From Actinomycetes bacterium (lineage in GTDB: Bacteria; Actinomycetota; Acidimicrobiia; Acidimicrobiales; JAMCPL01): a DNA stretch of 64,000 nt. The stretch covers positions 44,012 to 108,011 of the forward strand of contig JAKAWR010000010.1 in the NCBI GenBank assembly GCA_021816935.1. The letters are read 5' to 3'. This document shows, piece by piece, positions 61,779 to 64,000 of the stretch. A program made the translations under genes and the position numbers. Each line of letters starts with the position of its first letter. Position 1 is the stretch's first letter. The notes beneath the pieces are model-generated. The model saw nothing but the letters and a program-made list of their open reading frames with translations, had not been told where the DNA came from and ran no database searches.

Positions 61779-62075
61779 GTGACAATAATTAAAGTGCCGG
61801 CAGTTCTTAGAACGCAGACCAATGGGCAGAGTTCGGTGGAGGTGAGCGCGAGGACTGTCGGGGAGGCGCTCAGGACGCTTGTGGACATCTATCCCGGCCT
61901 GCGCGGCCAGGTTGTCGATGGGGAGGGCGAGCTGCATCGTTTCGTTAATGTCTACGTGAATGACGATGACGTCCGCTATCTGGCGAAGCTGGGTACCGAG
62001 ATAGCGGATGGCGACACGATTACTATCCTGCCGGCCGTGGCAGGCGGCGACGGGCCGGTCGTCCGAGCCGGCTAG
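61779..62075 (+). CDS. cysO: CysO-like sulfur carrier (MoaD/ThiS family) with C-terminal extension
   Basis: The 98-residue beta-grasp protein (VTIIKVPAVLRTQTNGQSSV... VEVSARTVGEALRTLVDIYP) ends ILPAVAGGDGPVVRAG. In the mycobacterial CysO the chain ends at the Gly-Gly, which becomes a thiocarboxylate that gives sulfur to O-phosphoserine in the CysM reaction. Here eight residues follow the Gly-Gly, so a protease would have to remove them; the JAMM protein next door is the obvious candidate, by inference. GTG 61779 has GGAG eight bases upstream and matches the family start; a GTG at 61746 adds 11 foreign residues. Confidence 0.87.
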   Translation: MTIIKVPAVLRTQTNGQSSVEVSARTVGEALRTLVDIYPGLRGQVVDGEGELHRFVNVYVNDDDVRYLAKLGTEIADGDTITILPAVAGGDGPVVRAG

Positions 62076-62131
62076 TCCGGATCGGGTGACAGAGGGACGA
62101 GGATGGGCTGCGGCCGGGGCCGGATCCGGCG

Positions 62132-63076
62132 ATGAGGCTCGCGAGCATATTGGACCTGATCGGTAAGACGCCGCTCGTGGACGTCTCTGGGCTGTCGCCC
62201 GTGCCGGCCGTTCGCATTCTCATGAAACTCGAAGGCCAGAACCCGGGCGGCTCCGTGAAGGACAGGGTTGCCCTCTCGATGGTGGAAGATGCTGAAGCCT
62301 CCGGCTCGTTGGGTTCCGGTGCCACGCTGCTCGAGCCGTCCTCGGGCAATACCGGCATCGCTCTGGCCATGGTGGCGAAGGTCAAGGGCTACCGCCTCAA
62401 GGTGGTGATGCCGGAAAACGTATCGGTCGAGCGGCGCCAGGTGCTTGAAGCCCTGGGTGCGGAGATCCTCGACTCCCCGGGAGCCGAGGGTTCGAACGGC
62501 GCCGTTCGGATGGCAGAGAAGGTACATGCGGACCATCCAGAGTGGGTATTCCTGTACCAGTACGCGAACCCGGCGAACCCGAGGGCACACTACGAGGGAA
62601 CGGGGCCGGAGATCTGGGCGGACTGCCCGGAGGTGACCCACTTTGTCGCGGGGCTTGGCACCTCGGGTACGCTGCTCGGCACGGGCAGGTACCTGAAGGA
62701 GCAGGATCCGGCTATCCAGGTCTGGGCCGTCGAGCCTCCCGCCGGGGAAATGGTCGATGGCCTGCGTAGCCTGGACGACGGCTACATCCCGCCTATTTTT
62801 ACCGATTTCGGTGGTTCCGACCTGCTCGATCGCAAGACGGTCATAGGCCCGAGGGAGTCGATCGAATGGACCCGCAAGCTAGCGGAGGTCGGCATCCTGG
62901 CGGGGCTGTCATCGGGATGTGCCCTGGCGGGTGCCGTGCGCTGTGCCGAGCAGATCGGCGAGGGAGTGATCGTGACGGTGAGTGCGGACGGCGGCTGGAA
63001 GTACCTGTCGACGGGCGCCTGGACCGACGACCTCGATGTCGTGGTCGAGCGGGCCAGGAAGATGGTCTACTTCTAA
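62132..63076 (+). CDS. cysM: O-phosphoserine sulfhydrylase / cysteine synthase CysM
   Basis: The 314-residue PLP enzyme has the lysine motif LEGQNPGGSVKDRVALSMVE, EPSSGNTGIALAMVAKVKGY and GTSGTLLGTGRYLK (phosphate cup), and ends with a C-terminal segment that in CysM closes the active site. It uses CysO-thiocarboxylate with O-phosphoserine. It lies right after cysO. Its TAA stop is followed by the repeat at 63091. Confidence 0.93.
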   Translation: MRLASILDLIGKTPLVDVSGLSPVPAVRILMKLEGQNPGGSVKDRVALSMVEDAEASGSLGSGATLLEPSSGNTGIALAMVAKVKGYRLKVVMPENVSVERRQVLEALGAEILDSPGAEGSNGAVRMAEKVHADHPEWVFLYQYANPANPRAHYEGTGPEIWADCPEVTHFVAGLGTSGTLLGTGRYLKEQDPAIQVWAVEPPAGEMVDGLRSLDDGYIPPIFTDFGGSDLLDRKTVIGPRESIEWTRKLAEVGILAGLSSGCALAGAVRCAEQIGEGVIVTVSADGGWKYLSTGAWTDDLDVVVERARKMVYF

Positions 63077-63090
63077 CGCGAGAACGTCCG

Positions 63091-63118
63091 TGGATGAGAC
63101 GGTCCGCTGCACCGTCGA
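63091..63118. repeat. Palindromic 28-bp repeat F (inverted copy of 51217-51244)
   Basis: Matches repeat E on the opposite strand at 27 of 28 positions. It lies in the 79-bp gap between cysM and the ISL3-like remnant and may mark an old insertion junction. Confidence 0.8.
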
Positions 63119-63155
63119 AAAGAAGGGCACATCCGGGTTCTCCGTGGGTAACCCA

Positions 63156-63509
63156 GTTCACGAGGTGACGGGGTAGAGCTCGAGTACGGCGAGATGGAAC
63201 CAGATCGCGGTCTTGAAGTGCTCCCGGTTGTGGTAACCGCGCGCGGACACCCGGACCTGCTCGACAGGCGAGTTCAGGCCCTCCGCTCCGGCGTTGCTCA
63301 CTCGGTGAGCGAAGTACGACCGTCAGCCCGGCCCCTCGTGGCGGGCCAAGGTGTGTGCCGCATCGATCACCGCCTGCAGGCGCTAGTGGGTTGCCCAGAA
63401 GTACCAGCGCTTCCAGTGCTTCTCGCCCCAACCCCGGCGCTTATGGGACCAGAAGTGGCCCGTGCTCTCCTTGATCGCCCATGCCCGGGCGGTCAACAAG
63501 TCAGCGCGC
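63156..63509 (-). pseudogene. ISL3-like transposase, C-terminal remnant with two in-frame stops
   Basis: Read on the minus strand, ARAWAIKESTGHFWSHKRRG, WGEKHWKRWYFWATH, a TAG, RLQAVIDAAHTLARHEGPG, a TGA, then RSYFAHRVSNAGAEGLNSPV, EQVRVSARGYHNREHFKTAI and WFHLAVLELYPVTS form one frame broken twice. The 'HR.sNa..EGLNs....+.sARGyrNreHFktAI.FHlg.L.LYP' pattern is that of ISL3-type transposases. The 5' part is missing: the frame ends near 63509, where the IS30-type remnant begins. No functional element remains. Confidence 0.8.
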
Positions 63510-63513
63510 ACGT

Positions 63514-63663
63514 TGGATGGCGAAGGGCACCGACCTCTCGATCTACCACCAAGAGGACCTCGGTGAGATCAGCAACCAGATCAACGACACGGGGCGCGGA
63601 CTATTCAACTGGGAGAGCGCGGCACAGCACTATGATCGTGCTCTCGTTGCAACGACCGGTTGA
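63514..63663 (+). pseudogene. IS30-like transposase, C-terminal remnant
   Basis: The ~50 residues RARWMAKGTDLSIYHQEDLG, EISNQINDTGRGLFNWESAA, QHYDRALVATTG match the C-terminus of IS30-type transposases (RQ..PKGTDLS...Q..L..i...iN.RPR..l.w.tP...). The normal NxRPR motif has decayed to NDTGRG. Everything upstream is missing. Confidence 0.7.
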
Positions 63664-63856
63664 ACTGGCCATTTCTGGGAAATCCTCCCGAGACCGGTCT
63701 TCCCCGTTGAATACAGCAGAACGCCACCCAGCCCTTGACAAGGGGTGTACAATAATCCCATACGTAGTAGTTTGTATTGTTACGGCTATTTTGTTACAGC
63801 TGCCATAGCCCGTCTACTTCCGTACACAGCGAGATCAAGAGGATAAGGAGGGTGCC

Positions 63857-64000
63857 ATGGAAGTGCGAACTCTGAGAGAGAGAGAGCAATAGCCGGGCGT
63901 TCCGACGGTGGAGAAGCTCAAGGCTCCTCAAGCCATCTGCTGTATCACTGTCATTTGCAATAGCAATCGGGGTAATGGTGCTTCCCCTATTATCTAAAAC
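63857..64000 (+). CDS. Secreted/surface protein, 5' end only, out of frame at a GA-dinucleotide tract
   Basis: AAGGAGG five bases before ATG 63857 is an excellent ribosome site, but the ATG frame stops after 11 codons because of a tract of GAGAGAGAGAGAG at 63874-63886. In the frame one base later the sequence reads SNSRAFRRWRSSRLLKPSAV then SLSFAIAIGVMVLPLLSK to the right edge: a basic n-region and hydrophobic core of a signal peptide. One more GA unit would join ATG and signal peptide into one frame. The other frame has a TGA just before the tract and no start afterwards. The upstream 190 bp is lower in GC. The rest of the gene lies outside the window. Confidence 0.6.

Noticed and set aside
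63735..63763. Promoter TTGACA upstream of the last gene
   Set aside because: TTGACA at 63735 is good, but no acceptable -10 lies 16-18 bp downstream; TACAAT at 63749 is too close.

Overview
The window is a GC-rich bacterial chromosome segment, most probably from an actinobacterium close to the Acidimicrobiia. This is inferred from an HU protein with a long Lys/Ala tail, a CofC/FbiD enzyme of coenzyme F420 synthesis, B12-dependent NrdJ behind paired NrdR boxes, the Mec-CysO-CysM cysteine route known from mycobacteria, DUF222/HNH (13E12-type) protein, DUF2510 and DUF5684 domains, and frequent GTG/TTG starts with few strong Shine-Dalgarno sites. No rRNA and no ordinary tRNA was seen.

Layout. 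1-9 kb: a truncated class III adenylate cyclase, CofC, HupB, a lone TraG/VirD4-like ATPase, a GH38 alpha-mannosidase, an RpiB-like isomerase and an MscS channel. 9-15.6 kb: a DUF222/HNH gene split by one in-frame TGA, an EamA transporter, an acyl-CoA dehydrogenase, a frameshifted surface-protein remnant, RNase HII and two small proteins. 15.7-28 kb is the core block: phosphomannomutase, Trm112-like protein and PGI/PMI (sugar phosphates), AhcY, SecA, PrfB, a decayed toxin-antitoxin pair, FtsE, FtsX and a D-Ala-D-Ala ligase. 28-31.5 kb: nrdJ with its promoter and NrdR boxes. 31.5-42 kb is accessory: repeat elements, an ABC-2 exporter, hydrolases, a nucleotidyltransferase, and a divergent acyl-CoA synthetase/acyl-CoA dehydrogenase pair. 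42-46 kb: a type IV pilus minor-pilin operon. 46-54 kb: FabZ, exonuclease III, a hydrolase, a membrane-anchored MurF-like ligase, ThiE, a HEAT/LRV repeat protein, a DtxR-family regulator and an enoyl-CoA hydratase. 54-59 kb: envelope proteins and a DUF2249/DUF59/hemerythrin cluster. 59-61 kb: tmRNA (ssrA) and smpB, the trans-translation pair. 61-63 kb: mec-cysO-cysM. 63-64 kb: transposase remnants and the start of a secreted-protein gene whose frame is broken at a GA-dinucleotide tract.

The most unusual signals are these: a family of 130-210 bp repeat elements with a shared core (31.7, 36.3, 41.5 and 60.5 kb), one of which supplies the C-terminus of SmpB; a possible phase-variable secreted protein at the right edge; a CysO homologue whose Gly-Gly is followed by an eight-residue tail beside a JAMM protease; a toxin-antitoxin remnant between prfB and ftsE; and a small ORF in the pilin operon that duplicates the N-terminus of the next gene.
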